Below are positions 1 through 10,749 of a stretch of DNA of 64,000 nt, piece by piece (positions within the stretch are counted from its first letter, which is position 1; the number at the start of each line of letters is the position of its first letter). Location of the stretch: assembly GCA_007922305.1 (NCBI GenBank), contig ML677326.1:54864785-54928784 (forward strand), given 5' to 3'. The stretch is from Dermatemys mawii. Its lineage: Eukaryota > Chordata > Testudines > Dermatemydidae. The position numbers and the translations under genes were made by a program. The notes beneath the pieces are model-generated. The model was given only the letters and a program-made list of their open reading frames with translations. It was not told the origin of the DNA and searched no databases.

Positions 1-104
1 TTAGTTTTCTTGCCAGCATCATTTAAAGTCATGTCCATCTATGTTGGTATTTCTAATACTAAGTTAATTTTTCATTTTAAAAGGCGGACCAATTTTGCTA
101 TTAC

Positions 105-222
105 CTTGTAAGAAATTTCAAAGTTTTCACCGCCCCAGATTTGAAGACCTGGATCATAGAGACCCAGTTCAAAGAAGAAATCACGTTCAATTGCAAATAA
201 TCCACCAGCCATTGCAGGGGAC
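105..222 (-). CDS. GALNT7: GALNT7 exon 7: MAGGLF and WGGEN catalytic motifs
   Basis: This 118-bp exon has a CTCTTAG acceptor and a GTAATAG donor. Its first base completes the Arg codon (CG+G) opened by exon 6A or 6B. It encodes [20 protein letters not shown], then [27 protein letters not shown] and WGGENFEIS are hallmark GT27 catalytic motifs; the Glu of WGGE(N) contributes to the active site. The enzyme is cut at the window edge: remaining catalytic residues and the ricin-type lectin domain are to the left. Confidence 0.94.
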
Positions 223-3200
223 CTAAGAGAAAGAACAAACAAAATTCCTTTTAGCAACAGAACATAAACAGTCCTCTGGGAAAAAAAATTAGTGCCTCTT
301 AATATAAGAAGCAATTTTCTGTTAATGCATGTAAAAGATCAGACTGATGGCAATACATTTCGAAATTACATGGCTTTATTATTGGTTCATTATAAGCCTT
401 CAATGAGTCTCTGAATTTGATACTTGTGTTAGTTTTTAAGTCACTTATTACAGTTCTGAATTACATAGAGCATTGGCCCACACTTTTCAGCCAATCTGCA
501 TCTGAAGTTACAGGCCACTTATTGCCATGACAAGAACCATTGTGGTGACAAACAGAAAAGGTCTATTCATCTCTTGATGCATATGACAGCATGTGCAGTG
601 GACTAGACTCTACAGTACGCAAATTGTGTTCTGAGAAGCTGCCACATTAAAATCTTATTGTACAACATTCTAGTTATACAGTTTTAATCCATACTTTAGA
701 AAACAATAGTAATTGAAACCATTGGGAGGGCCAGGCATGGAGGATAAATAAGTTAGAATTATTCTCAATGAAATTTTTAAAAGGGGCAGTGTATGGGCTT
801 CAAATCTAGGTTTTAAAAAAACCTTCTACATATGCGAAGATTTTGATAACATTAAAAACTATTAAATTAAAAAATGTTCTAATTTGGATTTAAGCATTTT
901 ACTGCAATAGTTGCAAACAAAATTCTTTAGCAAGGTGCTAGGCACATGAGAAAGTGAAACTAGCTAGTCTATTTTCATTGGACTTGTACTGTATCGTCCA
1001 CCTCGGGATCAAAAAGCACTATAGAAAAATTAATGAATTAAGCCTCACCAACCCCTGTGAGGTAGGCAATTATCTAAAACAAAACAAAAACCTAACCCCA
1101 CCAGATAAGGAAACAGGGCTATAGAGTTGCCTGCTCACCAAGATGATCTGTGGCAGAGACAGGAATAGGACCAAAGTCTCCAGCCCATCATTGCCGAGCT
1201 AAGTAAAATCCGAACAAGTAAACTAGTAATATAAAATGTGAACAGATTTAAAAAAATCTGCTATGTTTCATGGTGGTGTCATTAGTAACATTATGGAATC
1301 CTTTACCTATACTGAATTTTGAATTTGATGGTATCCCCTTAAATACTAATGACTATATATTCCTGTCCTGCATAGAAATGCATGGAAGGGAACCATTTAA
1401 ACTAAGTTGTAGAGTTAGCACATATTCTCTGAGCAATCCAGAAGAGTGGCAGGTATGCAGAGAGGAAGGCCAACAAAAGCAACAAAGACTGTGAATCTAT
1501 CACTGTGAAAATTTCTGATCAGATGTATGGTGGGCTCTTTCTGCATGCTCCCCTTGACTACGCTACTTACTGTAGTTGTATTCCTTTATTCCGCATGGTA
1601 GCGTCACATGGATCTTTTTCAGAGACCAAAGAGCTGCATAATGCAGGGATGTGGAACATCAAATGGAAAAAAGCAGATATGCAGAAAAAACAAGCACTCC
1701 AAAACTAAAGAGGAGCACAAGCCTGAAATGCTGACTTTTCAGTCTTGGCCTCTGACAAGAACACTGTAAAATCCACAAAAGCTCAGCAGTTTATTTTACA
1801 AGGTATAAGGCGGTGAGCACTAAGATTTCTGAAGATCTTTCCACATTACAAAATGTTTATTTTATTTTTTATGTTTAAGAACCAGTTTTTTCTGCTTACA
1901 CTACTATTTTCAGCAAAATGATTAGCTAAATTTTACTTGTTTTCATATTACTGCAGTAAAATGTGTGTATAACCTAGGCATAACAAGGTATGGTTATTTT
2001 TCAGAAAGAAAGCTAAACAGTCAATAATTCAACTACTATAGCTGTTACCTCAACCATTTCTTAAAAATTTTGATGGTCAGAACTGTTCTGAAAACAGTTT
2101 ATAAAGTTGTGGACAAAGAATGTGATAGCAACTTTTGAAACAGCTTTACATTAACTAGTTTAGTGCTGATAAAGTTCCAATGTGGACAGCCTTCGTCTCT
2201 ATGAAAGGATATTGTCTATATTACATAAAGTACTGAATAGACCAAAGCTTTATAATTTCCTTGAACATGTTTTGCCATTTTTGCAAAGAAGAATCACGGC
2301 ATGAGGGCTGAGTGAAGCATAACATCAGTTCCTGCAATTTGTTTAAATCAAAAATAAAAGTTATATGAAACACTATTTTCTAAATATGTGAAAGTGCTTT
2401 CAAATAAAAGTAATTGGTTACAGGATTACAGTAGTATAAGAGAAAATATAGAGCAGAACCACAGCCTCCCAAGTCTCAGAAAAAAAGTCTAGTAACACTG
2501 ATGTTTAAGCAAAAATGTGCACTTATTTTCTTAGAAAAGAAAATGTTCCATTCATGGGGAAAAACAATGGAATACATGAAATTAATTAAAGCCTTCCCCC
2601 AAGACAGACTGGAATTCTTTTGAGTTAAGTGCATTACAGGGACCAAACTTAGAGCTAGTGGGTTATCTTCCTAAGATTTCAAAGTAGTCCCCTTGTATTT
2701 GTCAGATGGGACCTTCCATAAAGCAAATGGGAATGATCTGACACAAAAAGTGGGCTATATTGCTCCTGATGCCCTTGCACTGCAATCCTATTAACAAGGA
2801 GCTGTACACATGCATCCAGGAGAGAAAACAGCCTAAACATTTTATGTATTATGAATTTTTTTGAACTTTTGTTGCATGCTTATTATGGAACAGTTCATAA
2901 AGCAATTTTTATTGTTCCCAAAACCATACCTGAAAAGAGCCCCCATTAATAGTTGCATGAATTTTGCTTGGAAACCAAATTATAAGAACATCTGCTTTTC
3001 CAAATAAAAATTATTATTCTGAAATACATCTTATATTTTGCTTGAAGTTTTAAGTACGTAACAACAGAAACAGAGAGGCACAAGAAGTTAGTGAAGCTAT
3101 ATTAGCAGCATTTGACCAAAATCATTAGTAATAGTAAGGTTTTGGGGGTTTTTTGGACAAAGATTTTCAGTTCTTAGAGTATTAAAAATATGTGCAAGTA

Positions 3201-3256
3201 TTTAGTAGATCAGTATCTCCTTAAGAAGAGAAATGGGTAAGTGATTTAGTGATTAC
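223..3256 (-). other. GALNT7 intron between exons 6B and 7
   Basis: This is AT-rich intronic sequence. A MIR-like SINE is the only element I can name (1005-1195). Short open frames at 1270-1708 lack any recognisable motif and look random. Confidence 0.8.
1005..1195 (+). repeat. MIR-type SINE fragment
   Basis: Diverged MIR core and tail: AAGCACTATA, then TTAAGCCTCACC with CCCCTGTGAGGTAGG, a degenerate run where the usual fractional pattern of a fraction-of-T/GGAAAC block sits (AAGGAAACAGGG), and CTGTGGCAGAGACAGGAATAG. The order matches the MIR consensus on the plus strand. Confidence 0.7.
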
Positions 3257-3439
3257 CGATACGGCTCAGTTTGTGTCTTTCTCATTTCCTTCTCTCGCTT
3301 GGTCAAAGGCACCCTCTTCCATAGCATACTCCAATCCCACGCTCCTCTAGCAAACCCATCTTCGTCACCACCCCCTTGGGGTATAATATTGTAAGTGTTG
3401 CCATCTATGACATCTATGAGCGGCACAGTGCATATGGTT
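3257..3439 (-). CDS. GALNT7: GALNT7 alternative exon 6B
   Basis: This 183-bp exon lies 159 bp downstream (in transcript direction) of exon 6A. Its acceptor is CAACCCTGCAG after a pyrimidine-rich stretch, and its donor reads CG then GTAATC. It encodes TICTVPLIDVIDGNTYNI, IPQGGGDEDGFARGAWDWS, then MLWKRVPLTKREKEMRKTQ and TEPY. The structural core (VPLID, DEDGFARGAWDWS, LWKR, TEPYR) is the same as in 6A. The variable positions are V/Y, T/D, N/S, I/E and G/Q near the front and the charged tail. It has no stops and no splice-site damage, which argues that both copies are under selection. Origin by tandem exon duplication is inferred. Confidence 0.88.
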
Positions 3440-3598
3440 CTGCAGGGTTGTGGATGGCAGCAGTGAGGATGAGGTTAGGTACAAGGACCCACATGTCACA
3501 TTTACACGAATCGTAGTTCATGGGAAAAGAGGGGGAAAAATGAGATGATTTAGATATGCATTCAAAACAATTCACAGAATAAAAACAGCACTCTTTAC

Positions 3599-3781
3599 CG
3601 ATAAGGCTCAGTTTTATGCTTTCTTTTGGCCTTTTCCTTGTGGCTTAATGGAATTCGTTTCCATAGCAAACTCCAGTCCCAGGCCCCTCTGGCAAAACCA
3701 TCTTCATCCCCACCTTGCTGCGGCTCAATGGAATAATCATTCCCATCTATGTAATCTATTAGAGGCACAGTACATGTAGTT
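3599..3781 (-). CDS. GALNT7: GALNT7 alternative exon 6A
   Basis: This 183-bp exon has a strong pyrimidine-rich acceptor (CTTCTCC tract, then GTTTCAG) and a GTAAAG donor. It encodes 60 full residues plus two shared Arg codons: TTCTVPLIDYIDGNDYSI, EPQQGGDEDGFARGAWDWS, then LLWKRIPLSHKEKAKRKHK and TEPY. By family structure this stretch lies between the D-x-H motif and the MAGGLF segment, near the donor/acceptor groove. Length and phase match exon 6B exactly, and by hand count 47 of 62 residues agree. Differences cluster at DYIDGNDYSIEPQQ and in the basic SHKEKAKRKHK tail. I expect one of the two exons to be used per transcript. Including both would stay in frame but duplicate about 61 residues inside the fold. 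I cannot say which is the commoner isoform. Confidence 0.88.
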
Positions 3782-6011
3782 CTGAAACATTTTGGAAGGA
3801 GAAGAAGAGAGCAAAATATAATTTAAGAAAGATATGCTGTCTAATCTAATACATCTACCATTAACTTTTATTTTTTATTGAAATGTAACTTAAATGAAAG
3901 GTCAAACGTAAATATGTATCATCTCAAAAATGTAAAACTCCATTCTTATAGAAGAAAAAAAAGAATATACTTTAACAGTCCACAAATCAAACATGGCAGA
4001 GCATCAGATTATACAATCCAATGGTCAGAAGTTAAAGCTAGCCAAATTCAGACCGGAAATAAGGCATTAATCACTCTCCATGTTAAAAATGTACCACTGG
4101 AACAATTTACCAAGGGTCATGGGGGATTCTCCATCACTGGAGATTAAGAAATAAACTGATGGGTGTTTTTTTACAATGTATGGTCTGGGAATTATTTTGG
4201 GGAAGTTCTCTGGCCTGTGCTATACAGGAGGTCAGACTAGATGATCACAATTGTCTCTCCTGGCCTTGGAATCTATGAAATGCATACCGAAAGCGGACAA
4301 GTTATGGCAGAAATGTTGACATACCAATCCTAATATTGACTTTATGATAAAGTATTGCCTGGGGCAATGAGGGGAGAAAATGGGAGACCTGAGAGGGTTA
4401 AAGGAAAGGGAAAGTACAGATTTCACAATTTTATAATCTTTCCATAATTGCTGCTATTTATGTGGGATCTCAGCTGTCAAAACACCAAAAAAGTTTTAGC
4501 TCTTCTTGTTGCAAATGGAGCCTTTCACTATTCAAGTCTGTAGAGTATACTGTTGCCCTATAAAACCATTCTTTTGTGGAAAAACCAAACCAAACTTCGC
4601 TGCTGTTGGATCAGGCATGTCTCAGCAGTGGTTTTAAACACAATGGCCGAACATTTACAAATACACTGTTCGCTGTGATCCAATATGCAATGAAGATAAA
4701 CATTCTCTTGTTTTTCTCCCAGTGTTTTCATAATAGGTTCTGCTGATGCATTGAATGAATTGAAAGCTTAAGTTTTTCCTAAACACTTCCATCTTAGAGG
4801 CAAATGCTACGAGAAAATGCTACATACAACGAGAAAAAAGAACAACAGGAAATGAAAGTATAATGCTTTACCTCCAACCAGGAGACCAGTAAAGTAGTTC
4901 TTTCATCTAACTCTTTGCAAATTTCCATTTCAGGGCATTGTACAATGGAGTAGCAACTATCAGCGTCCCTCAGTACTGTAGCCTTCAGCACCAATCTCTC
5001 TCCCTAGGTTTTGTCTTTGAGATTGTTTCTTCAACATTCTCCACAACCTGCCTCCTCCAGATAAAGGGACATTAGGCTGAACAGGAGCACGAAAAGTGCC
5101 CCATCCCAAACAACTGAAGCAACTGGAGACCTCCCCTATCACCAACGCAGTGGCCTTACAGGACTTCTTTCTTGGCGTTTCTTAAGCCTCTGACATACTT
5201 GTAGTTAAGACTCTAGTGATACAATACGCGGAGGGATTCAACAGCCTTAAAATAAAGATATGCTACACTCCTATCCCTCTCCTTCAACTACTGAATAAGC
5301 CAACTAAAGCTAAAACAACAGCACAGAGTAACAGCAATCATGCGGTTCAAAGGATCGGAGGAAGGTGGGGTCCATTCCCTCTTTGTAGGCTCAAATGGAG
5401 TTTTGTGCACATAGGACTTGTGGTGCCAACATTTATCTCTAGTACAGTGTCTTGGCATGCAGACAAGGCAAGCACATCCCACAAGCAAGGATTTGTTTGA
5501 AACTATTCTCTAACTTTAGATTTAAGAGAAACAAATATATTTTTGTAGTAACTACCATAATTATTGCAACCTTAAGATCACATGGGCTTTAGTAGTCTGA
5601 AAATTCCCATCAAATCAAAGTTGAGCTTCTTCTCTCTCCCCAATTCCTACCTCCATTTTAAATATAACAGTTTTGATTAATTTTAATAATAATCTTGTTT
5701 AAGCAGACTGCTCATTCATCTATAGTAAGACATTTCCACAACACAGGGTTTGTAAAATAAAGTCATTGTAACAGACTAGATTCTCCTTAAATGTGATCCA
5801 CGTTTCAGTACCTCTATTAAAATAAACTAATTAGAGATTTATTTGCATGACTGTCACTTGTTACGTGACAGTATCTTCCACCCTGGGAGATGATAAAATA
5901 GTTGTAATGTGACTCACACACTGAATACGGTTTAAAACATGAAGATTGTTACTGTGACTATTTTTCTTCTTAGGAGGCTTTCTGAGTTATAGAAAAACAG
6001 GATAGCGTTAC
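3782..6011 (-). other. GALNT7 intron 5
   Basis: Intronic sequence holding one CR1 3' end (4080-4278). The remainder contains no recognised gene or element. The open frames at 4794-5500 on both strands have no motif support. Confidence 0.75.
4080..4278 (+). mobile_element. CR1 LINE 3' end fragment
   Basis: Typical CR1 3' untranslated text in plus orientation: TGGAACAATTTACCAAGGGT, a short spacer with GGATTCTCCATCACTGG, then GGTCAGACTAGATGATCACA and a terminal CTTGGAATCTATGAA. It is 5' truncated, with no coding sequence left. Confidence 0.82.
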
Positions 6012-6091
6012 CTGTCCTTAGATATAGGAGCTACAAGTGGTGCATACCAGTTAACTGCCACCTCACAATGGGCATCAAGGTAAATCAAAAC
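6012..6091 (-). CDS. GALNT7: GALNT7 exon 5: D-x-H metal-binding motif
   Basis: This 80-bp exon lies between an AAAG acceptor (AG at 6093-6092) and a GTAACG donor. It encodes VLIYLDAHCEVAVNWYAPLV followed by APISKD and two bases of an Arg codon. DAH is the D-x-H motif that coordinates Mn2+ and the UDP-GalNAc diphosphate in GT27 enzymes. The motif is intact. The open AG at its end is completed by the first base (A) of either alternative exon downstream, which is what makes the two exons interchangeable. Confidence 0.93.
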
Positions 6092-6385
6092 CTTTAAAAA
6101 CAAAGCAAAAACAAAAGAAGGCAGGGAGATATAATATCATTTGAGATTTCTGTATACAAATCACACATTGATTAAATTATCATATATCTTAAATTTTGAC
6201 ACAAATTTACACAAGTTTTTTTATTACACTATGGTGTAATAACTCACTATAGTGAGATTTTAAGAATTTAAACCACTTTTATTTCAACAATATACATAAT
6301 AAAATAACCATTTTAAGATTTGTTAAAAATATCTATTTTAATGTAAAAAAAATACAAATGATTTTATTTATTAAACATTTTCTAC

Positions 6386-6516
6386 CTGTCCAAGTTTAGC
6401 CTTCTGAGCTCCAATGCTTCTAGCTTGAATTAAACCTTCTCTCCTCTCATTCCGAAATATCTTTACAAGGCCATTCCACTGCTTAATGTACTCGTCTAGT
6501 CTTTCTTTTAAGTGCG
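6386..6516 (-). CDS. GALNT7: GALNT7 exon 4: UDP-binding segment
   Basis: This 131-bp exon has an acceptor AG at 6518-6517 and a donor GTAGAA reading from 6385. It encodes about 43 residues: HLKERLDEYIKQWNGLVKIF, then RNERREGLIQARSIGA and QKAKLGQ. The RNERREGLIQAR block is the family signature that helps bind the UDP part of the donor sugar. It ends in phase 0 and runs straight into exon 5 across a 294-bp intron. No disruptive changes are seen. Confidence 0.93.
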
Positions 6517-7185
6517 CTATCAAATAATAAAAGATTTTTTTCCACGTTATAACAATTAGCATTACACTTTTAATGCAAACTAAATATAACTGAGCAAATT
6601 TACTAAAGAAATCTAGATGTTCAGAACTAAAAAGGTTTCAAATACACCACCACCTGATCTATTATTGATAAAGTGCTCATAAGTGTGAGGAAAGCTTGAT
6701 TTGAAGTTCTCTGATTTCATAGCAGGAGTTCCAGCTTTAGTACAGAAAAAGTTAATAGCTGCACTATACTAAGAGATTGCTAAAGTAGATCCTGACCCAC
6801 CTTTCAGCAAAGACCATAGTCAATGACTCTTCACTAACACTCCTCATGATTTTGACTTGATATCAAAATATTTGCCATTTGTACGATGTCTGTTAAGTTA
6901 TCTGTTTTTTGTCACCGAAAACTGCTGGGAACTTGAGGCAAAGTTCCGCTCGGCCTGGATCCCCCTATCGCTTTCAACACCTGCATCCTTGGGGTCCGTA
7001 AATTCTTCCCACCCATCTCCTCAATGACTTGGCCTAGAAGTACTGGAATTTACAGAATTCCAGGAACATGCGAGTGGATTTCTTTTTCCTGTATTGAAGC
7101 AGGTTTTCCCGGGGTATTGGGAAGGCTGTTTTCATGAAGAGATTCCAGGGAAATTTGCACAACACTTTGAAAAAGCAAGCCTGGG
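6517..7185 (-). other. Intron 3, stretch before the DIRS element
   Basis: Unique-looking intronic DNA. I see no gene or nameable repeat here. Confidence 0.6.
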
Positions 7186-7400
7186 AAAAACGGGTTACAT
7201 ACCTGTAACTGTTGCTCTTCGAGATTTGTTGCTCATATCCATTCCAGTCAGGTGCACGCGCCACTTGCACAGCTGCCGGAAGATGTTTCCCTTAGCAACA
7301 AGCTGGGTTGGCTAGGGAGCCCCCTGGAGTGGCGCCGTTATGGTGCTGCATATATACCCCTGCTGACCCGGCCCCCACTCGGTTCCTTTTTGCCGGCTGA
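7186..7400. repeat. DIRS left inverted terminal repeat
   Basis: Begins near AAAAACGGGTTACATACCTG and runs through CTCATATCCATTCCAG and GCTGCCGGAAGATGTTTCCC to the CCCCCACTCGGTTCC block. It reads as the reverse complement of 14055-14247 with scattered differences. It carries a TATATA stretch at about 7350, a possible promoter core. Confidence 0.88.
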
Positions 7401-7429
7401 TCCGACAGTGGGGAAGGAGGATGGGTTTG

Positions 7430-7530
7430 GAATGGATATGAGCAACAAATCTCGAAGAACAACAGTTACAGGTAAGTAACCCGTTTTTCTTCTTCGAGTG
7501 CTTGCTCATATGCATTCCATTTAGGTGACT
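7430..7530. repeat. DIRS internal complementary region
   Basis: GGAATGGATATGAGCAACAA to GTAAGTAACCCG (7430-7483) is the reverse complement of the left terminus. CTTCTTCGAGTGCTTGCTCA to GCATTCC (about 7488-7522) is the reverse complement of the right terminus. The two are joined at a run of five T, the abutted ends expected of a circular junction template. Confidence 0.88.
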
Positions 7531-7559
7531 GCTAGCCATACCTAGGAGGAGGGGTCGGA

Positions 7560-8430
7560 TCGACCAACCGCTGACTGGAGGACCGCTGAACGCTGAATCG
7601 TCCCTGGACTGCTGGACAATGGCGTAGTGAGCAGTGAAGGTATGGATGGAGGACCAGGTGGCTGCCCTGCAGATGTCCTGGATCGTAACCCGCTCCTGGA
7701 AGGCCGCCAAGGAGGCTTGTGCCCTCGTGGAATGTGCAGTTATCTGCTCCGTGGATTTCCCTGCTAGCTCATAGCAGGTACATATACAAGCAGTTATCCA
7801 GGAGGAGAGGCGCTATGTTGAGATTGGCTGCCCCTTCATCCGATCCGCTATGGCCACGAAGAGTTGTGTTGACTTCCCAAAGGGCTTTGTCCACTCTAAA
7901 TAAAATACAAGAGCTCTGCGAAGATCGAGCGTATGCAATTGCTGTTCTTTACGGGAGGTGTGGGGTTTAGGGTAAAAGACCAGAAGAAAAATGTCCTGGT
8001 TCATGTGGAAAGGGGACACCACCTTAGGGAGGAAGGCGGGATGGGGGCGCAGCTGCACCTTATCCTTGTGGAAAGCCGTATAGGGGGGTTCCGATGTGAG
8101 AGCTCAGATTTCCGAGACTCCACGGGCCAAGGTGATAGCTACGAGGAAGGCCACTTTCCAAGAGAGGTACAACAAGGAGCAAGTGGTGAGGGGCTCGAAC
8201 GGGGGCAACATGAGACGGGAGAGGACCAGGTTGAGGTCCCACGAGGGGACTGGGTGCTGTACCCACAGGTTAAATTGGTCCAGCCCTTTGAGGAACCTAT
8301 AGATCATGGGGTTAGAAAAGACCGAATGGTCGGTGGTTCCTGGGTGGAAAGCCGAGATGGCTGCTAAATGGACCCGGATGGAGGAAATAGAGAGGCCCTG
8401 CTGCTTAAGGGAGAGAAGATAGTCCAAGAT
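7560..8430 (-). pseudogene. DIRS tyrosine recombinase remnant
   Basis: Minus-strand segments in shifting frames encode MDYLLSLKQQGLSISSIRVH (start near 8427), FLKGLDQFNLW, SWDLNLVLSRL and VAITLARGVSEI, then downstream VTIQDICRAATWSSIHTF with TAHYAI near 7640. These are recognisable blocks of a DIRS integrase-like recombinase, with the box carrying the catalytic Arg and the final box with His and Tyr. In this copy the residue before VSEI is Gly where DIRS proteins normally have Arg. Frameshifts separate the blocks, so this is not a working enzyme. Confidence 0.82.
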
Positions 8431-8514
8431 AGCAGGTATACTGGCCTCTTCCGGGGCAGTGTTGCTCTGCTCGCACCACTGGGAGAAACGAGCCTACTTT
8501 GCACAGTAGGTGGC

Positions 8515-9679
8515 TCAGGTAGACGGCTTTCTGCTACCCAAGAGCACATTTTGCACCTCCGCTGAGCACTGGAGCTCCGAACTCCTTAGCCATGCAGGAG
8601 CCACGCTGACAGATGCAGGGACGGCAGGTCCGGGTGGAGTAGGCGGCTGTGGTCCTGTGATATGAGGTCCGGCCACAGTGGCAGGGGGACGGGTGGTACC
8701 ACCGATAGCTGGAGATGGGACGCGTACCAGCACTGCTTGGGCTATGAGGATGATATGCGACTTGTCTCGCTTCGCTTTGACGAGCACCTTGTGCAGCAGC
8801 GGGAATGGGGAAAAAGCATAAAGGAGTTGTCCTGTCCATGGGAGGTGAAGGGCGTCCATCAGGGAGCCCCCGGAGCTGCCCCAGAAGGAGCAGAACTGGA
8901 GGCACTTCCTGTTCTGGCGAGTGGCGAAGAGGTCGATCTGGGGAAACCCCCACCTTAGGAGGATCGACCGAATGACATCCGGGCGAACGGACCACTCGTG
9001 GGAGAGGAACGACCTGCTGAGGTGATCTGCCAGCGTGTTGTGAATGCCCGGGAGGAACGAGGCCACGGGGTGAACTCAGTGGGCTATACAGAATTCCCAC
9101 AGTAGAATCGCTTCCTCGCAGAGGGGGGTCGAGCGGGCTCCCCCTTGCTTGTTGTTGTAAAAGAGGGCGGTAGGGCTGTCCGTTAGCACTGTGACACATT
9201 GGCCCAATAACATATTTTTGAAGGCCTGACATGCAAGGCGGACTGTCCGCAGTTCCCGGACATTGATGTGCAGCCCAAGGTCAGCTGCTGACCACCGACC
9301 TTGGGTCCTCAGATGCCCGAGATGGGCTCCCCACATCTGACACGTCCGCAACCAGGGACATTGTTGACCGGGGGGGGAGAAAGGGGACGCCCTCGCAAAC
9401 AAGTGCCTGATTTGTCCACCAGGTGAGGGTGTCGAGGGTTGAGCTTGGGATGGTGAGGAGGGTGGTTAGGCTGTCCACGTTTGGTCTGTAAACCGACGCT
9501 AACAATGACTGGAGCAGGCGCAAACGTAACCATGCATGCTTGGTGACGTACGTGCACGCCGCCATGTGCCCCAGCAAGCTGAGGAACAATCGGGCCGTGG
9601 AAGTCGGGAAGGCGCTTAGGCTGTAAACCGCTGACTGAATAGACTGGAAGCGAGATAGCGGAAGGGACGCCCTTGCCAC
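8515..9679 (-). pseudogene. DIRS RNase H remnant
   Basis: Reading right to left: TVARASLPLSRFQSIQSAVY near 9679, then GLHINVRELRTVRLACQAF, a conserved-Asp segment VTVLTDSPTALFYNNKQGG, and PGIHNTLADHLSRSFLSHEW followed by WGFPQIDLFATRQNRKC. These are the RNase H domain and the characteristic DIRS post-RNase H block. Three overlapping frames are needed, so at least two frameshifts are present. It was continuous with the RT part to the right before the LTR insertion at 9697. Confidence 0.82.
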
Positions 9680-9696
9680 TGTGGAGTCTATCAGGG

Positions 9697-10744
9697 TGTG
9701 ACGGTGCTGTTCCTGGTGTGACCCACTGAGAGTGTCAGATCAGGACAAATTGCTTCACAAGGGGCAATTACAGCCCGAAGCTGGGGTTTCCCCACCCCAA
9801 AGGGTTACCAGCCAGACAGAAAAGACTTTGGTTTCGCCCCACTGGCTAGCCACAAGTCACACAAGCAATTCCCTTAGACACTCCAGCTTCCCAGTATCAC
9901 CACCAGCAGCCACCTGTCCCAGGGACAAATGGTTATGAAAACCAATACCCCAAATAAAGAAAACGGTTCTCCCCGATTCCAAAGAATCAGGCCCCAGACC
10001 CAGGTCAATATACAAATCAGATCTCACCCATAAATCACACTGTAGCCAATCCTTTAGAATCTAAAATCTAAAGGTTTATTATACAAGGAAAAAGATATAG
10101 GTGAGGGTTAGGAATGGTTAAAGGAAATAAATACATGCAGTAATGGCTTGCATCAGTTGTAGAATAACTGCAGGTTCAAATCAGAGTCTCTGGAATACAT
10201 TCCCAGAAGGAATGGGTCATCAATCCTTTGGCCAGACCGCCCCTTTGTAGCAAAGTCCCATCCAGAAGTAGGAGCCAGGCTGGAGACTGGAGATTAAAAA
10301 ACAAAATGGAGATGTTTCTCCCAGGTTTATATAGACTTCCTCTTGTGGGTGGAGACCGCCTCCTTCTTGCTAATCAGAGTCCAGTTGTAAAATGGAGTTT
10401 TAGAACCATGTGGTCCAGTTACATGACTCTTCAAGATTCAGCACCTGAGCAGCCAGGCCACATTCCTGGGGAAGCTGGGGTGTGGACAGGCATCTACAAA
10501 GTTCATTGTTAGCTTGATTGGAACTTGATGAGCCATCAGGAAGGCCAGGCAGAGCTAACAGCAACTTTGTTCTGGGATTTCACCCAAAAGCAAAGCATAC
10601 GTTTGAAATATAGACACTATACAGCCAATCTTCATAACTCTAGCTACAAACAAGATACACACATAGGGATAGCATAATCATAATCAGTAGACCATAACCT
10701 GGTCGTAGACACCTTATATGACCCCCTTTACCTAAGATTTGACA
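9697..10744 (-). mobile_element. Solo LTR inserted in the DIRS element
   Basis: A 1048-bp block runs from TGTGACGG to ATTTGACA and is flanked by direct copies of CAGGG (9692-9696 and 10745-10749). The DIRS reading frame resumes across the block, so the 5-bp repeat is a true target duplication. TG...CA ends are present. On the minus strand a TATATAAA box (10326-10333) is followed about 250 bp later by AATAAA (10075-10080), giving a plausible U3-R-U5 order and orientation. No internal gag/pol remains, so it is a recombined solo LTR. Family not identified. Confidence 0.85.
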
Positions 10745-10749
10745 CAGGG

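Noticed and set aside
3257..3781. Treating one of the two GALNT7 exon 6 copies as a dead duplicate
   Set aside because: Both have intact splice sites, identical length and phase, no stops, and conserved core residues.
10640..10744. C-terminal extension of the DIRS RT frame
   Set aside because: The frame runs by chance from DIRS into the solo LTR; the residues past the CAGGG duplication are LTR sequence.
9697..10744. Full endogenous retrovirus
   Set aside because: Only one LTR with a simple target duplication; no gag, pol or env text inside or beside it.
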